Below, one piece after another: positions 1-9,379 of a stretch of DNA of 64,000 nucleotides (within the stretch, counting starts at the first letter, position 1; each line of letters begins with the position of its first letter). The stretch covers positions 124,001 through 188,000 of the forward strand of contig NZ_NBOE01000001.1 in NCBI RefSeq assembly GCF_002104515.1, written 5' to 3'. This DNA is from Colwellia polaris. Lineage in GTDB: Bacteria > Pseudomonadota > Gammaproteobacteria > Enterobacterales > Alteromonadaceae. Made by a program: the position numbers and the translations under genes. The notes beneath the pieces are model-generated. The model did no database searches, was not told the origin of the DNA, and was given only the letters and a program-made list of their open reading frames with translations.

Positions 1-1093
1 GTTATATAAACAAGATGGTGAAGATACTGGCACCACAGCACAGATGAAAGCACGTCGATGGATGCAAAGTTTATTAGAACTACAGCAAAGCGCGGGCAGT
101 TCGTTTGAGTTTATCGAAAATGTAAAATCGGATTTATTTCCAGAAGAAATTTATGTTTTCACCCCTGATGGTCGCATTGTTGAATTACCGATGGGCGCAA
201 CCGCGGTTGACTTTGCTTATGCTGTTCATACTGATGTTGGTAACTCATGTGTAGGCGTTAAAGTTGAACGTAAACCTTTCCCATTAAGTAAGCCATTAGA
301 TTCAGGCCAAACCATAGAGGTTGTAACCTCAACAGCCGCCAGACCAAACGCCACTTGGCTTAACTTTGTTGTTACCGCCAAAGCTCGCTTGCAAATTCGT
401 ACATACTTACGATCGCAAGAAAAAACCGAGTCGTTAGCGTTAGGACGTAGGTTACTGAGCCATGCACTTGGAGCTACCAAGCTAGAAGATATTGCTGAAG
501 AAAAATTAACCCAAGTGGTTAAGGATACAGGTAACAGTAATGTTGAAGAGTTACTGATAAACATAGGTTTGGGTAATGCCTTAAGTATAGGTATTGCTAA
601 GCGCTTGAAAGACGAGTTTACCGAAGAGTCTGATCTGCTTAAGCCTGCAGCAACTAAAAATAAAATGCCAATTAAAGGCACCGAAGGCATGATGGTTAGT
701 TATGGTAAATGTTGTCGCCCTATTCCTGGCGATTCAATATTAGCCTACCTAAGCCCAGGAAAAGGTTTAATGGTGCACCAACATGGCTGTCGTAATAACA
801 AAGGTCATGAGCAAGGCAGTTTATTCCCTGTGCGCTGGGATACTGACATAGATCGAGATTTTATTGCTAAGTTACGTATTGAAATTCTTAACCATAAAGG
901 TGCATTGGCAGCATTAACCAATGTGGTCGCTCGTTGTGGCTCAAATGTTCACTCACTTAATTCAGGTGAAAAAGAGTCAGGCTTGTATCTTATCGATATA
1001 GAAATTACTTGTCGGAACAGGGTTCATCTTGCCGACATCATCAGAAAAATTAAAGTTATGGGCGACGTTCAACGCGTAGTTCGTAATAAATAG
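1..1093 (+). CDS. spoT: SpoT, bifunctional (p)ppGpp synthetase/hydrolase, C-terminal part
   Basis: The reading frame is open from base 2, so the N-terminal hydrolase and synthetase domains lie outside the window and about 363 residues are visible. The visible part holds a TGS domain ([20 protein letters not shown]), the helical region, a conserved cysteine segment ([11 protein letters not shown], followed by HQHGCRN) and a C-terminal ACT domain, which is the regulatory half of RelA/SpoT proteins. SpoT sets ppGpp levels during starvation. An ATG at 44 is internal, not the start. SpoT rather than RelA is chosen because trmH and recG follow, as in enterobacteria, although ridA is inserted between them. 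Confidence 0.96.
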   Translation, partial: LYKQDGEDTGTTAQMKARRWMQSLLELQQSAGSSFEFIENVKSDLFPEEIYVFTPDGRIVELPMGATAVDFAYAVHTDVGNSCVGVKVERKPFPLSKPLDSGQTIEVVTSTAARPNATWLNFVVTAKARLQIRTYLRSQEKTESLALGRRLLSHALGATKLEDIAEEKLTQVVKDTGNSNVEELLINIGLGNALSIGIAKRLKDEFTEESDLLKPAATKNKMPIKGTEGMMVSYGKCCRPIPGDSILAYLSPGKGLMVHQHGCRNNKGHEQGSLFPVRWDTDIDRDFIAKLRIEILNHKGALAALTNVVARCGSNVHSLNSGEKESGLYLIDIEITCRNRVHLADIIRKIKVMGDVQRVVRNK

Positions 1094-1106
1094 CTTTAGG
1101 AAAATT

Positions 1107-1496
1107 ATGAAAACCATTATTAATACAGACAGTGCACCTAGTGCAATCGGGACATACAGCCAAGCAGTTAAGGTAAATAATACCGTTTATCTTTCAGGAC
1201 AAATTCCATTAGTGCCTGAAACGATGGAAATTGTTTCTGAAGATTTTGCTGAGCAAACACAACAAGTTTTTAAAAATATTGTTGCAGTATGTGAAGCGGC
1301 AGGTGGCAATATTAATGATCTGGTAAAAGTGAATATATTTTTACAAGATCTTGCTAATTTCGCGACCGTTAATGAAATTATGAGCCAGTATTTTTCACAA
1401 CCTTACCCTGCACGCGCAGCGGTGCAAGTGGCTCGGTTACCAAAAGATGTTGCTATTGAAATTGACGGTATTATGGAATTACCTAACTACAGTTAA
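1107..1496 (+). CDS. ridA: RidA family reactive intermediate/imine deaminase
   Basis: This 129-residue protein is a full-length YjgF/YER057c/UK114 family member. It has the N-terminal [15 protein letters not shown] segment, the VYLSGQIP strand and the C-terminal [19 protein letters not shown] stretch with the arginine that binds the substrate carboxylate. Family members hydrolyse 2-aminoacrylate and other enamines/imines formed by PLP enzymes such as threonine dehydratase, an ilvA copy of which lies about 12 kb away. It starts 13 bases after the spoT stop, with AGGAAAA upstream of ATG, so it is probably cotranscribed with spoT. Confidence 0.95.
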   Translation: MKTIINTDSAPSAIGTYSQAVKVNNTVYLSGQIPLVPETMEIVSEDFAEQTQQVFKNIVAVCEAAGGNINDLVKVNIFLQDLANFATVNEIMSQYFSQPYPARAAVQVARLPKDVAIEIDGIMELPNYS

Positions 1497-1568
1497 TAAA
1501 CATCGCTTCATGTAAACGATAAATTCGATAAAGATATATTAATAAATAACCAACTTTAGAACACGTAT

Positions 1569-2279
1569 ATGACACCAGATAGACTACAAAGAATTAACAG
1601 CATGCTAGATCAACGCCAACCCGACTTAACCGTATGTATGGAAGGCGTGCATAAAACTCATAACTTAGCCGCGGTTGTTCGAACAGCTGACGCTATAGGT
1701 ATTAGTGATGTACATGCCGTATGGAAGAATGAAACCATGCGCCTTTCGGGCGGAAGTGCTGCGGGTAGTCAAAATTGGATAGATGTGCACGATTACAGTA
1801 ATACTGAAGATGCAATCACTGAATTAAAAAATCAAGGCATGCAGGTATTGGTCACTAACTTATCAGATACCGCAGTAGACTTTCGAGAAATTGACTATAC
1901 CAAACCTACCGCTATTATTTTAGGGCAAGAAAAGTTTGGCGCTTCTGCTAAAGCACTAGAAATGGCTGACCAAGATATTGTTATACCTATGGTTGGCATG
2001 GTGCAGTCATTAAATGTTTCAGTTGCCTGTTCTGTGGTGTTATATGAAGCCCAGCGACAGCGCCAAGCAGCAGGTTTATATCAACAACCAAGAATAAGCC
2101 ACGAACGCCGTCAACGGATATTATTTGAAGGTGGACACCCTATTTTTGCTACCGCTTGTCAGCGTAAAGGCTTACCATATCCAGAGATTGATGAAGACGG
2201 ACAAATAGTTGCTTCAGAGCAGTGGTGGCAACAAATGCAAATGACTCAAGATGCTTGGAAGAAAATCGACGACGAATAA
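1569..2279 (+). CDS. trmH: TrmH, tRNA (guanosine-18-2'-O)-methyltransferase
   Basis: This 236-residue SPOUT-class methyltransferase makes Gm18 in the D-loop of tRNAs using S-adenosylmethionine. It shows the N-terminal VVRTADAIGI segment with the catalytic arginine region, the IILGQEKFGAS motif 2 and the IPMVGMVQSLNVSVACSVVLYEA motif 3 knot region, here given in parts: IPMVGMVQSLNVS then VACSVVLYEA. A C-terminal extension (HERRQRILFEGGHP) is typical of proteobacterial TrmH. The gene lies between ridA and recG; its stop is 29 bases before the recG start. Confidence 0.95.
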   Translation: MTPDRLQRINSMLDQRQPDLTVCMEGVHKTHNLAAVVRTADAIGISDVHAVWKNETMRLSGGSAAGSQNWIDVHDYSNTEDAITELKNQGMQVLVTNLSDTAVDFREIDYTKPTAIILGQEKFGASAKALEMADQDIVIPMVGMVQSLNVSVACSVVLYEAQRQRQAAGLYQQPRISHERRQRILFEGGHPIFATACQRKGLPYPEIDEDGQIVASEQWWQQMQMTQDAWKKIDDE

Positions 2280-2308
2280 CCAATAAACCTACAGCAAGGG
2301 AGTCTGCG

Positions 2309-4408
2309 GTGTCTCGCCAAATCGAAGCGCTATCTAATTTAGCCCAAATACCCGTTACAACGTTAAAAGGTGTTGGCCCTGGTATGGCAGCGAAACTCGA
2401 AAAAGTAGGTCTAGTGTCGTTACAAGACTTACTTTTTCATTTACCGCTTCGCTACGAAGACCGCACCCGGGTTACAGCTGTTCGTGATCTAATTCCCGGT
2501 TTATTCACCAATATTATCGGTGAAGTTACACAGAACGAAATAATTCAAGGCAAACGTAGAATGATGCTAGTAACCATTAATGATGGTACAGGTAGCATTA
2601 ATTTACGTTTTTTTCATTTTTCAGCTAGCCAAAAAAATAGCTTGGCAGTTGGACTAAATATTCGTTGCTACGGTGAAGTAAACCGTGGAATGCGTGGCTT
2701 TGAAATAGTGCATCCAGAATATAAAGCGCTCGATCAAGACCAACCATTAACTCCAGTGGAAGAAACCCTAACCCCCGTTTACTCAACAACTGATGGTTTA
2801 CGACAAATATCGCTGCGAAATTTAACCGAACAAGCGTTAATTCGCTTAAAGCGCGGCCATGTTGAAGAATTACTGCCTGAAGAAATTAACCATCAACAAT
2901 ATAGTTTAGCGTCTGCGTTAGCCTTAATTCATCGTCCGCCGCCTGAAACTTCAGTGGTATTAATGGAAGAAGGTAAGCATCCGGCGCAGCTAAGGTTGAT
3001 TAAAGAAGAGCTTTTAGCTCATAACCTAAGTATGTTGAAGTTAAGAGCGGCTAGTGATCATCACCCCGCGGTTGTGTTAGCAATAGATACAGCACTGGAA
3101 AAGAACTTTTTAGCATCATTACCCTTTTCACCTACGGGCGCTCAAGCACGTGTTACAGCAGAAATACGAACCGATCTACTCAAGCCTTTGCCTATGATGC
3201 GCTTGGTACAAGGTGACGTAGGCTCAGGAAAAACTTTAGTGGCTGCATTAGCCGCACTCACTGCCATTGGCCAAGGTTTTCAAGTTGCTTTAATGGCACC
3301 AACTGAAATATTAGCTGAACAGCATGCCATTAATTTTAAAAAATGGTTTGAACCGCTCAATATTACGGTCGGTTGGCTGGTCGGAAAAACCAAAGCAAAA
3401 GCTAGGCGCAGCGCCTTAGAGCATATTGAAAACGGTAATATGCAAATGGTTGTTGGCACTCATGCTTTATTTCAAGAGCAAGTGATATTTAACAAACTCG
3501 GCTTAATTATTATTGATGAGCAGCATAAATTTGGTGTGCATCAGCGTTTATCATTACGTGAAAAAGGCGCTTGGCAAGGTAATTATCCACATCAATTAAT
3601 TATGACGGCAACTCCTATTCCACGTACGCTGGCAATGACGGCTTATGCTGATTTAGATACCTCGGTTATTGATGAACTGCCACCTGGCCGAACACCGATC
3701 ACCACAGTCGCATTACCTGATAGTCGCCGTGACGATGTAATTGAACGTATTCGTCAAGGTTGTACAAACGATAATCGACAAGCTTATTGGGTTTGTACCT
3801 TAATTGAAGAGTCGGAGGCCCTGCAATGTCAAGCTGCTGAAGATACCGCAGTGTATTTACAGGCACAATTATCTGATTTGAAAATTGGCTTGGTGCATGG
3901 CCGAATGAAAGCCGACGAAAAACAAGCCGTAATGGACCAATTTAAAGTTGGCGAACTTAACGTACTGGTTGCTACAACGGTAATTGAAGTGGGTGTTGAT
4001 GTACCTAATGCAAGCTTAATGGTAATTGAAAACCCAGAGCGTTTAGGTTTAGCGCAGCTCCATCAACTACGTGGTCGTGTTGGTCGCGGTTCAGTAGCGT
4101 CCCATTGTGTATTAATGTACAAAGCACCACTGACGAAAACAGCGACTAAAAGGTTAAAAGTACTTAGAGAAAGTAACGATGGTTTTGTTATTGCACAAAA
4201 AGATTTAGAAATTCGAGGCCCTGGTGAGCTATTAGGCACTAAACAAACCGGTTTAGCCGATTTGAGAATAGCAGATTTACAGCGAGACGCTTACTTAATC
4301 CCAGAAGTTCAACAACAAGCGCACCTGATATGGCGACAGTATCCTGATAAAGCCAACGCTTTAATCGATCGTTGGTTAGCCAATCGAGAGAGATATTCAA
4401 ATGCCTAA
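2309..4408 (+). CDS. recG: RecG, ATP-dependent branched-DNA helicase
   Basis: RecG regresses stalled forks and migrates Holliday junctions. The N-terminal wedge/OB domain comes first (TTLKGVGPGMAAKL, then LPLRYEDRT), followed by Walker A (GDVGSGKT), the DEQH box (IIDEQHKFGV), the TATPIPRTL motif and the helicase C domain with QLRGRVGRG. I chose the GTG at 2309 because AAGGGAG sits 7 bases upstream, it gives MSRQIEALSNLAQ at the family's usual N-terminus, and the 699-residue length matches RecG of about 690. The frame is open further upstream (to 2222), but that would overlap trmH. Confidence 0.96.
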   Translation: MSRQIEALSNLAQIPVTTLKGVGPGMAAKLEKVGLVSLQDLLFHLPLRYEDRTRVTAVRDLIPGLFTNIIGEVTQNEIIQGKRRMMLVTINDGTGSINLRFFHFSASQKNSLAVGLNIRCYGEVNRGMRGFEIVHPEYKALDQDQPLTPVEETLTPVYSTTDGLRQISLRNLTEQALIRLKRGHVEELLPEEINHQQYSLASALALIHRPPPETSVVLMEEGKHPAQLRLIKEELLAHNLSMLKLRAASDHHPAVVLAIDTALEKNFLASLPFSPTGAQARVTAEIRTDLLKPLPMMRLVQGDVGSGKTLVAALAALTAIGQGFQVALMAPTEILAEQHAINFKKWFEPLNITVGWLVGKTKAKARRSALEHIENGNMQMVVGTHALFQEQVIFNKLGLIIIDEQHKFGVHQRLSLREKGAWQGNYPHQLIMTATPIPRTLAMTAYADLDTSVIDELPPGRTPITTVALPDSRRDDVIERIRQGCTNDNRQAYWVCTLIEESEALQCQAAEDTAVYLQAQLSDLKIGLVHGRMKADEKQAVMDQFKVGELNVLVATTVIEVGVDVPNASLMVIENPERLGLAQLHQLRGRVGRGSVASHCVLMYKAPLTKTATKRLKVLRESNDGFVIAQKDLEIRGPGELLGTKQTGLADLRIADLQRDAYLIPEVQQQAHLIWRQYPDKANALIDRWLANRERYSNA

Positions 4409-4632
4409 CTGTAATGGTAAGTTTATTAGTTAAATACCTCAAAAATTATGGTTTAGAGAAAGTTGTGTTCAAATAAACATTAATAAATTCGCGCTTTTGT
4501 TAAAGCCATTATCGGCTTTAAAAGTTACCTAACTAATGCATTTGCCATAAATATCTGTCACCTTGATTTGAAGTGTTAATAATTCTAAAAAAATGCGGTA
4601 AACTAGCAGTAACTTTAGTTTATAGCGAAACC
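4409..4632. other. Intergenic region recG-ubiE
   Basis: No gene is visible. A small hairpin (TTAAAGCC at 4500-4507 pairing with GGCTTTAA at 4514-4521, loop of six) lies in the middle but has no T run, so it is only weak evidence for transcription termination after recG. The ubiE promoter should lie in this stretch. Confidence 0.5.
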
Positions 4633-5424
4633 ATGATGTCTTCACACGATCAAAATCATCCTACTCATAACGACAACAGCGAAGAAGCCACTACTCACTT
4701 TGGTTTCCAAACGGTCGAAAAAAATGAAAAAGAGTCGAAAGTTGCCAGCGTATTTCATTCTGTTGCACAGCAATATGATGTAATGAATGATCTGATGTCA
4801 TTTGGTATTCATCGCTTATGGAAACGTTTTACCATTGACGCAAGTGGCGTACGTCCGGGTAACAAAGTATTAGATTTAGCCGGAGGTACGGGTGACTTAA
4901 CCGCTAAATTCTCTCAACTTGTGGGTCGTGAAGGAAAGGTAATATTAGCCGACATTAACAGCTCAATGCTCAATGTAGGTCGCGACAAACTACGCGATCG
5001 TGGTTTAGTACAAAACATTGAGTACGTACAAGCCAATGCTCAATACTTACCGTTTGAAGATAATACCTTTGACGTGATCACAATAGCCTTTGGTTTACGC
5101 AACGTTACCGATAAAGACATGGCATTACGCTCTATGTATCGTGTGCTTAAGCCTGGTGGTCGACTATTGGTATTAGAGTTTTCAAAACCTGAGCATGAAC
5201 TAGTCAATAAAGCGTACGATTTTTACTCGTTTAATATCTTACCTAAAATGGGTGAGTTAGTGGCTAAAGACGGCGATAGTTACCAGTATTTAGCTGAATC
5301 AATTCGTATGCACCCAGATCAAGAAACCCTAAAATCTATGATGGATAATGCAGGTTTTGAGCAAACCAGCTTTAAGAACTTAACAGGCGGTGTTGTTGCC
5401 TTGCACAAAGGTTATAAATTTTAA
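4633..5424 (+). CDS. ubiE: UbiE, ubiquinone/menaquinone C-methyltransferase
   Basis: UbiE is a class I SAM-dependent methyltransferase that methylates the benzoquinol ring in ubiquinone synthesis and demethylmenaquinol in menaquinone synthesis. The SAM motif I is [12 protein letters not shown]; further family signatures are [17 protein letters not shown] near the N-terminus and [17 protein letters not shown]. The frame is open from a GTG at 4573, but the ATG at 4633 (or the adjacent one at 4636) gives 263 residues, closer to the usual 251, with a variable polar N-terminus. It heads a ubiE-ubiJ-ubiB cluster conserved in gammaproteobacteria. Confidence 0.96.
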   Translation: MMSSHDQNHPTHNDNSEEATTHFGFQTVEKNEKESKVASVFHSVAQQYDVMNDLMSFGIHRLWKRFTIDASGVRPGNKVLDLAGGTGDLTAKFSQLVGREGKVILADINSSMLNVGRDKLRDRGLVQNIEYVQANAQYLPFEDNTFDVITIAFGLRNVTDKDMALRSMYRVLKPGGRLLVLEFSKPEHELVNKAYDFYSFNILPKMGELVAKDGDSYQYLAESIRMHPDQETLKSMMDNAGFEQTSFKNLTGGVVALHKGYKF

Positions 5425-5428
5425 CCTT

Positions 5429-6070
5429 ATGCCTCAGACTATGAGTCAGCAACTTATGTTTGCCCAGGCCTTAAGTGCCATGTTGGAAAAGTTGATCGAG
5501 CAGTTTTTGCGCTACAACTTACATGGCACACGCGCATTAAAACCTTTATCTGAAAAAACACTGACCGTGAAGCTTGGTGAATTACCATTTCCCTTAAGTT
5601 TTACTGTTAACAATGAAAAAATACATGTTAGCACTAGCGAAGCACACTACGACTGTTGCCTTGTTACCAGTGTTAGTACCTTGATTGAGCTGCAAAAAGA
5701 ACAACAACTTACTGACTTAATAAGAAATGATAAACTCGATATTCAAGGCGATTTAAAAGTTGCGCAGCGTTTCGCCGATATTGCTCAATCACTTGATATT
5801 GATTGGCAGAGTGAACTAGCGAAAAGAATTGGCGATATTCCAGCTTACAAACTGGGCCAGTTAGGGCGAAAAATAGTGGATAAGTTAAACTTTGCACGAC
5901 AACAAATTCAAGCAGACGCTAGCGAATGGCTCGTTCATGAAAAGCGTTTAATAGTAACATCAGCCGAATTATCATCTTTTAATCGCGATGTAGATGTTAT
6001 AGAACAACAGTTGCCAAAGTTAAGCCAACGTATCGAAAACTTAATAAATCGCTTCAATGCAAGTTCATAA
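5429..6070 (+). CDS. ubiJ: UbiJ, SCP2-domain ubiquinone biosynthesis accessory factor
   Basis: UbiJ binds the hydrophobic ubiquinone intermediates and is part of the soluble Ubi complex. The N-terminal SCP2-like lipid-binding domain is visible (residues about 20-120, including TDLIRNDKLDIQGDLKVAQRFADIAQSL), followed by a C-terminal helix with coiled-coil character (DVIEQQLPKLSQRIENLINRF). The ATG at 5429 lies 4 bases after the ubiE stop and gives 213 residues; the ATG at 5441 would give 209. Neither has a clear ribosome binding site, so the start is uncertain. Position between ubiE and ubiB supports the assignment. Confidence 0.93.
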   Translation: MPQTMSQQLMFAQALSAMLEKLIEQFLRYNLHGTRALKPLSEKTLTVKLGELPFPLSFTVNNEKIHVSTSEAHYDCCLVTSVSTLIELQKEQQLTDLIRNDKLDIQGDLKVAQRFADIAQSLDIDWQSELAKRIGDIPAYKLGQLGRKIVDKLNFARQQIQADASEWLVHEKRLIVTSAELSSFNRDVDVIEQQLPKLSQRIENLINRFNASS

Positions 6071-6076
6071 GGGTCT

Positions 6077-7645
6077 GTGGTGAGTAGCAAACGTTTATAC
6101 AAAATAGTAAAAACATTTCTTCAGTATGGGCTTGATGAGCTGTTACCGAAAAAATATTTGCCGTGGTATATAAAAATAGCTCGCAAGTCTTTATTTTGGC
6201 TGCGAAATAAACATCGCGATAAACCTAAAGCACTACGATTTAGACTCGCAATCGAGTCATTAGGGCCAGTATTTGTTAAGTTTGGTCAAATGCTCTCTAC
6301 TCGTCGAGATTTGCTACCTGACGACTTCGCCAATGAACTAACTTTATTACAAGATAAAGTGCCTGCATTTGCCGGTGAAGAAGCCGAACGCATCATTATT
6401 GCGGCAATGGGTGTTGAAATATTTCAAGCATATTTTAAAGACTTTGATCGCGCTCCTTTAGCATCAGCTTCAATTGCGCAAGTGCATACTGCCACTATGA
6501 TGCACGACGATGGCGATAAAAACGTTGTTTTGAAAGTTTTGCGACCTAATATTGCCAAAACTATATTAGCCGATATAAACGTTATGTCGTCTTTCGCCAA
6601 AATAGTTGCTCGATGGTTGCCTGATGGTAAGCGTTTACGACCAGTTGAAGTGGTTGCCGAATATGAAAAAACCATTTTAGAAGAACTAGATTTAAATCGT
6701 GAAGCCGCTAATGCTATGCAATTAAAGCGTAACTTTAGTCAAGGGCGAGACAGTGACAAAGTGCTATACGTGCCAGAGGTGTATAGCGAATACTGTTCGA
6801 AAAACGTTATGGTAATGGAGCGAATTTACGGTATCGGTGTCGGTGAAATTGAGACATTACAAGCCAATAATGTCGATATGAAGTTACTTGCCGAACGTGG
6901 CGTAGAAGTCTTTTTTACCCAAGTGTTTCGTGATAGTTTTTTTCACGCTGACATGCACCCAGGCAATGTTTTTGTTAACGCCACTAAGCCAGCAGATCCT
7001 ACTTGGATAGCTATAGATTACGGCATTGTTGGCACTTTAAATCGTGAAGATAAACGTTATTTAGCCGAAAACTTTGTCGCTTTTTTTAATCGCGATTATC
7101 GCAAAGTCGCGCAGTTGCATGTTGACTCAGGCTGGGTGCCGAGTGATACCAGTGTTGATGAATTTGAGTTTGCCATTCGCACGGTTTGCGAGCCAATATT
7201 TAATAAACCTTTGTCGGAAATATCATTTGGGCAGGTGCTAGTTAACCTTTTTAATACCGCTCGCCGTTTTAATATGGAAGTACAACCCCAGTTAGTGTTG
7301 TTACAAAAAACACTACTCTATATTGAGGGCTTAGGCCGTCAGCTCTATCCAGCGTTAGATCTTTGGCAAACAGCGAAGCCATTTCTAGAGAACTGGGTTA
7401 AAGAGCAAATGGGTATTAAAGCCGTATATAAAAAGGTAAAAGACAATTTACCATTTTGGAATGAAAAACTGCCGGAAATTCCCGATTTAGTCTACGATTA
7501 CTTAAAAACTAATCGCGAAGCACAACGGCTGCAGTTAAAGTCGATGCAACAGATGCAATTGCAGCAGCAACAACACAGTAAGCAAATGACAAAGTTGGTT
7601 ATTATTGCCACGCTCGCTATTTGCTTAACCATTAGCTTTACTTGA
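6077..7645 (+). CDS. ubiB: UbiB, ABC1/UbiB-family atypical kinase-like ATPase
   Basis: UbiB is a membrane-bound ATPase needed for ubiquinone synthesis. The KxGQ motif ([19 protein letters not shown], residues about 65-85), the alanine-rich loop ([10 protein letters not shown]) and the ExD and DMHPGN motifs ([11 protein letters not shown], then AIDYGIVG) are present. Start is GTG, at 6077 or 6080, with AAGGG at 6069-6073; 6080 has the better spacing. The protein is 522 residues against about 546 in E. coli, and only one short hydrophobic segment ([16 protein letters not shown]) is seen at the C-terminus, where the family usually has two membrane helices. Confidence 0.96.
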   Translation: MVSSKRLYKIVKTFLQYGLDELLPKKYLPWYIKIARKSLFWLRNKHRDKPKALRFRLAIESLGPVFVKFGQMLSTRRDLLPDDFANELTLLQDKVPAFAGEEAERIIIAAMGVEIFQAYFKDFDRAPLASASIAQVHTATMMHDDGDKNVVLKVLRPNIAKTILADINVMSSFAKIVARWLPDGKRLRPVEVVAEYEKTILEELDLNREAANAMQLKRNFSQGRDSDKVLYVPEVYSEYCSKNVMVMERIYGIGVGEIETLQANNVDMKLLAERGVEVFFTQVFRDSFFHADMHPGNVFVNATKPADPTWIAIDYGIVGTLNREDKRYLAENFVAFFNRDYRKVAQLHVDSGWVPSDTSVDEFEFAIRTVCEPIFNKPLSEISFGQVLVNLFNTARRFNMEVQPQLVLLQKTLLYIEGLGRQLYPALDLWQTAKPFLENWVKEQMGIKAVYKKVKDNLPFWNEKLPEIPDLVYDYLKTNREAQRLQLKSMQQMQLQQQQHSKQMTKLVIIATLAICLTISFT

Positions 7646-7735
7646 TAAAGTGATCTTTCACTATTTTAGCGCTGAAACTAATATTTAGCGTTACTGTTCA
7701 GTAGTAAAAAATAGAACAATTAAACAGGAATAACC

Positions 7736-8215
7736 ATGACTAACAACGAAGTTTTACATCACATTCGTTATATCTTTACGCTGAGCAATGAAAAAATAGC
7801 GACCATTTTTCAGCAGGCGCAGTGCCCAAAAACCGATGAAGACATTAACAATTTCTTCCGTAAGAATGGTGAGCCAAGCTTTGCTCGCATTGCAGATAAT
7901 CAGCTAGCTAGCTTCCTTGATGGTTTAATTATCGCAAACCGCGGAGCAAAAGAAGGCGCACAAGCGCTTTTAAATCAGTCAATAAATAACAATATCGTCT
8001 TTAATAAAGTAAAAATAGCACTCGCTTTGAAAGCAGAAGACATTATTGCTTTACTTGATACAGCTGAGCTCACCTTGAGTAAGCATGAGCTTAGTGCGTT
8101 TTTTAGAAAGACAGATCATAAGCACTATTGCACCTGTACCGATGAGACTTTATTAAAGTTTTTTAATGGCTTACATTTACAAAAGAGACAAGCGGTTTTA
8201 ATGATAAAAGAGTAA
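7736..8215 (+). CDS. DUF1456 family protein (YehS-like)
   Basis: This 159-residue soluble protein contains two copies of the DUF1456 unit: the first around residues 1-67 (HHIRYIFTLSN ... FFRKNGEPSFARIADNQLASFLDGLI) and the second around 86-150 (KVKIALALKAEDIIALL ... FFRKTDHKHYCTCTDETLLKFFNGL). The length and repeat layout match E. coli YehS (about 156 residues). The function is unknown. CAGGAATAACC precedes the ATG. It follows the ubi cluster by 90 bases and is probably transcribed separately. Confidence 0.9.
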   Translation: MTNNEVLHHIRYIFTLSNEKIATIFQQAQCPKTDEDINNFFRKNGEPSFARIADNQLASFLDGLIIANRGAKEGAQALLNQSINNNIVFNKVKIALALKAEDIIALLDTAELTLSKHELSAFFRKTDHKHYCTCTDETLLKFFNGLHLQKRQAVLMIKE

Positions 8216-8224
8216 GGCCCATAT

Positions 8225-8256
8225 AAATGAAGCTAAGCTTTTACTTAGTTTCATTT
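8225..8256. terminator. Hairpin between convergent genes
   Basis: AAATGAAGCTAAG (8225-8237) pairs with CTTAGTTTCATTT (8244-8256) with one G-U pair and a loop of six. It lies between the YehS-like gene and the convergent diguanylate cyclase gene, so it may end both transcripts. The T tract is short on both strands. Confidence 0.55.
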
Positions 8257-8268
8257 CTCCCCATAGGT

Positions 8269-9261
8269 TTAGCTGTGATCGTTTTCTTTATTTAGCTCTG
8301 ATTCAGCCACCACGCGATTACGTCCGCTATCTTTAGCAACATAAAGGGCAGCATCGGCGCGACTAATCCATGCTTCAGCAGTTTCACCTGCTCGATATTG
8401 AGCAACACCAATTGAAACCGTGGCAGAAATCTTACCGGCAAAAGTAGATTTTTCGATTATTGCACGTAATTTCTCAGCAATTTGTTTAGCCTCTAATAAA
8501 TCAACCTTCAAAGGTAAAATAATAAACTCTTCACCACCATAACGATAAAGGTCATCAAGAGAACGGGTATGTTTTTGAATGAGTTCTACTAGCTCAACCA
8601 GTACGATATCGCCATTTGCATGACCATAACTATCATTAATTTTTTTAAAGTGATCTAAATCTAATAATAACAATGAAACTTTTGAAGATTCACGCTTTTG
8701 ATCTGAAAGGATTTTTTCAAGCTTTAAATCTAAAGCTCGGCGATTTCCAGAAGAAGTTAATGGGTCGATACTTGCTAATAACGTCAACCTATCGTTTGTT
8801 TTGTTGAAATTGCTAAAAATAACATAAGAAAATATGGCTGTTAGCAGTAACGTACTAATAATGGTTAAAAAATCTAACATATTAGTCACTGGGAAAATAA
8901 TTGAAGCAATCAGTAAAATAGCAAGAAAACAAATCGCACCGGCGGCTCTAGCGGGTAAAATATAATAAAAAGCAATCATACCAGGGTATAGCCAAAATAA
9001 GTGCGTCTGCCCTCTAATTGCAACAATGGTAACAATGGCGATCGAGAAAAAAATGGAAAGGATAAATTTTGCAGTCTTTATTTTTCGTGTATAAAAAACA
9101 AACACAAAGAAAATAGCGGTGCCTAAAGAAAGAATAGCATCAATGGCTGCCATGACCATATCACCCTCAACCCACCGAATATATACAAATGGCGTAATCG
9201 TTAGAAAGGCAAATGCACTTAATATCAGTAGCATTTTTTCTGCTGTTGAACGTTGTGTCAT
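8269..9261 (-). CDS. Membrane-anchored diguanylate cyclase
   Basis: The 330-residue protein has an N-terminal membrane region with about five to six hydrophobic helices (residues roughly 10-155) and a C-terminal GGDEF domain (about 163-322). The catalytic signature is GGEEF in RYGGEEFIILP, and an RSLD sequence five residues before it matches the RxxD inhibitory site. DLDHFKKINDSYGH is the usual metal/substrate region. It should therefore be an active c-di-GMP synthase with product inhibition. The sensory input is unclear because the membrane region resembles no sensor I recognise. It is a single gene, convergent with the YehS-like gene. Confidence 0.93.
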   Translation of the reverse strand: MTQRSTAEKMLLILSAFAFLTITPFVYIRWVEGDMVMAAIDAILSLGTAIFFVFVFYTRKIKTAKFILSIFFSIAIVTIVAIRGQTHLFWLYPGMIAFYYILPARAAGAICFLAILLIASIIFPVTNMLDFLTIISTLLLTAIFSYVIFSNFNKTNDRLTLLASIDPLTSSGNRRALDLKLEKILSDQKRESSKVSLLLLDLDHFKKINDSYGHANGDIVLVELVELIQKHTRSLDDLYRYGGEEFIILPLKVDLLEAKQIAEKLRAIIEKSTFAGKISATVSIGVAQYRAGETAEAWISRADAALYVAKDSGRNRVVAESELNKENDHS

Positions 9262-9379
9262 TGTATATCCCTAATAAATCGACAATTTTCTGACAAACTC
9301 TGCGCTATATTCTCTGCTTAATATAGAGAAATCTATTTTAAAATTCAAATAGATAATATAGTAACAATCATAGTTTACG

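Noticed and set aside
226-690. 154-codon minus-strand frame inside spoT
   Set aside because: It is fully contained in the conserved SpoT coding sequence and has no family features.
4500-4521. Hairpin after recG as a Rho-independent terminator
   Set aside because: No T run on either side, so not called as a terminator.
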